From assembly GCA_934667625.1 (NCBI GenBank), contig CAKUMH010000011.1, positions 1-39,213 on the forward strand: a stretch of DNA of 39,213 nucleotides, in the 5' to 3' direction. The position numbers and the translations under genes are program-made. A model generated the notes under the pieces. That model did no database searches and was not told the DNA's origin. It saw only the letters and a list, made by a program, of their open reading frames with translations. The stretch is from an uncultured Elusimicrobiales bacterium. GTDB taxonomy: Bacteria; Elusimicrobiota; Elusimicrobia; Elusimicrobiales; Elusimicrobiaceae. Within the stretch, counting starts at the first letter, position 1. Each line of letters starts with the position of its first letter. Shown here piece after piece: positions 38,077 through 39,213 of the stretch.

Positions 38077-38188
38077 TCCTACCCCCTATACGGCTTTTTT
38101 ACAGTATAGTTTGTTTGGGGCGCTTTGGCGCGTGCGTAAAAAGGTTAGTTTTGGGGGCAGGAGTTGCCTTCGGGACGGATTAATTTTA

Positions 38189-38194
38189 TACAAT
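38189..38194 (+). promoter_or_regulatory. -10 box of the epimerase gene
   Basis: TACAAT, with TTGCCT (38164-38169) 19 nt upstream as a weak -35. The leader of about 30 nt ends in GGAGAGAATT before the ATG. Confidence 0.45.
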
Positions 38195-38231
38195 ATGGCG
38201 TACGATTGTTTTGAGACAGACGGAGAGAATT

Positions 38232-39172
38232 ATGTTTAGCCGGGCTTATACATGGGTGATTACGGGCGGTGCTGGGTTTATCGGTTCGCACTTAGCGCAG
38301 GAATTAGTCCGCCGGGGCCAAGTGGTCCGGGTGCTGGACGATTTGTCCTCCGGCCGCCTAGAAAATTTAGGTCCAGCGGCGCAAAGCGTCCAATTCACTC
38401 AAGGCGACGTGTGCGATTTTCTACCGTGGAAAAAGCACTCCGCGGCGCAGATTATGTGCTCCACCATGCGGCCTTTGTGTCTGTTCCGGAGTCGGTCCGC
38501 CGCCCGTTGGAGACGTTTCAGGTAAATGTGCAGGGCACGTTTAACGTGCTGGAGGCGGCCCGCCAAACGGGCGTCAAACGGGTGCTTTTTGCCTGCTCCA
38601 GCGCCATTTACGGAAATGGGAAAGACCTTCCTTATAAGGAACCTTCCCCAGTGGACTGCACTTCCCCGTATGCGCTTTCCAAGCAAATCGGGCGCATGCT
38701 TTGCCGTCAATATACCCAGCTGTACGGATTGGATACCGTATCGCTGATTTACTTTAATGTGTTTGGCCCGCGGCAAAATCCGTCATCCCCGTATACGGCC
38801 GTTATTGCCCGGTTTATGCAGCAGGCGGCTAACGGCCAAGCGTTGGAAATAGAATGGGACGGCGAACAGCGCCGGGATTTTGTCCACGTGCAAGATGTGG
38901 TGCAGGCTAATTTATTGGCGGCCGTGGCTGCCCAGCCGGGAGAAAGTTACAACGTGGCGCGGGGAGAGTCGGTTTCCCTGTTGGAGATGTCTGATTTGCT
39001 GGACCGGTTGTACGGACGGAAAATCCCGCGTGTGTTCCGACCAAAGCGCCCAGTGGATGTAAAACTTTCTGCGGCGGATATTTCTAAGATCGGCCGCTTG
39101 GGGTTTGTGCCGCGCGTGTCCTTGCAGGAAGGCCTGTTAGAAATGAAACAGCTGCAAAGCGTTCCCCGTTAG
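38232..39172 (+). pseudogene. NAD-dependent sugar-nucleotide epimerase, frameshifted
   Basis: Extended SDR family (GalE/UDP-sugar epimerase-like), about 313 residues if joined. Frame 1 (from ATG 38232) has the NAD motif TGGAGFIGSHLAQELVRRG and DDLSSGRLENL, and stays good to FTQGDVCDF. At the T4 run 38417-38420 the similarity moves to another frame (STVEKALRGADYVLHHAAFVSVPESV), then SSAIYGNGK, the catalytic SPYALSK (YxxxK), YFNVFGPRQ and RDFVHVQDV to the stop. A -1 shift at the T run restores it. This is either one missing T in the assembly, a recent real mutation, or frameshifting. Apart from the shift it looks intact. It would support surface-glycan synthesis. Confidence 0.85.
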
Positions 39173-39213
39173 AAAACTTCTTATTTTTTTGCTCGTTTTT
39201 CTGACTAGTCTAT

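Noticed and set aside
38411..38424. Programmed -1 ribosomal frameshifting in the epimerase
   Set aside because: The zero-frame codons GAT TTT CTA do not give a slippery heptamer, and no clear downstream pseudoknot was seen. A missing T is simpler.

Overview
The window looks like a piece of a gut-associated Elusimicrobiota chromosome (Elusimicrobium-like). The lineage call is an inference. It rests on several type IV pilin-like genes with near-identical GFTLIELL-type N-termini, a fermentative AdhE under Rex, and a Gram-negative envelope (lipoprotein, beta-barrel, periplasmic alpha-2-macroglobulin). I could run no database search. Genes are dense, on both strands, with short gaps and many strong hairpin terminators. 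No CRISPR array, transposase, integrase or phage gene was seen.

Layout. 1-141: two hairpin terminators. 142-3617: adhE and rex, divergent, with matching inverted repeats over both -10 boxes. 3618-4139: a cluster of short dispersed palindromes followed by a pilin 5' cassette. 4140-4805: pilin 1. 4870-10848: a four-gene N-acetylglucosamine operon transcribed nagF-nagE-nagB-nagA (phosphotransferase, permease, deaminase, deacetylase). 11081-11751: a second copy of the cassette and pilin 2. 11817-17762: a giant alpha-2-macroglobulin-like protein. 17854-24318 (minus strand): a tight run of a WecA/MraY-like phosphoglycosyltransferase, a UGM-like flavoprotein, a NadD-YqeK fusion, a LytR_C-domain protein, RsfS with a histone-like tail, and argS. 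24354-25684: a lipoprotein and pilin 3, which looks leaderless. 25711-30257 (minus strand): polysaccharide flippase, purine nucleoside phosphorylase, YraN, RNase HII and an unknown exported protein. 30467-31879: a MurP-like PTS permease. 31948-36270: radical SAM protein, Sel1-repeat protein, pirin-like protein, outer-membrane protein and NhaC-type antiporter. 36314-39172: tRNA-Arg(CCG), cinA, thioredoxin, and a sugar-nucleotide epimerase broken by a -1 frameshift.

How it works together. Fermentation: AdhE reoxidises NADH by making ethanol, and the adjacent Rex very likely senses NADH/NAD and represses both promoters. Amino sugars: NagF (EIIA-HPr-EI) phosphorylates NagE for GlcNAc uptake and could also feed the MurP-like permease, which has no EIIA; NagA and NagB convert GlcNAc-6-P to fructose-6-P. 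Surface: phosphoglycosyltransferase, UGM-like enzyme, flippase and epimerase suggest an undecaprenol-linked glycan.

The most unusual signal is the pilins. In two of three, the part of the gene between start codon and prepilin cleavage site is built from the same palindromic repeats found in the neighbouring intergenic DNA. These two pilins also share a duplicated 173-bp upstream cassette with a 40-bp inverted repeat ending at the Shine-Dalgarno sequence.
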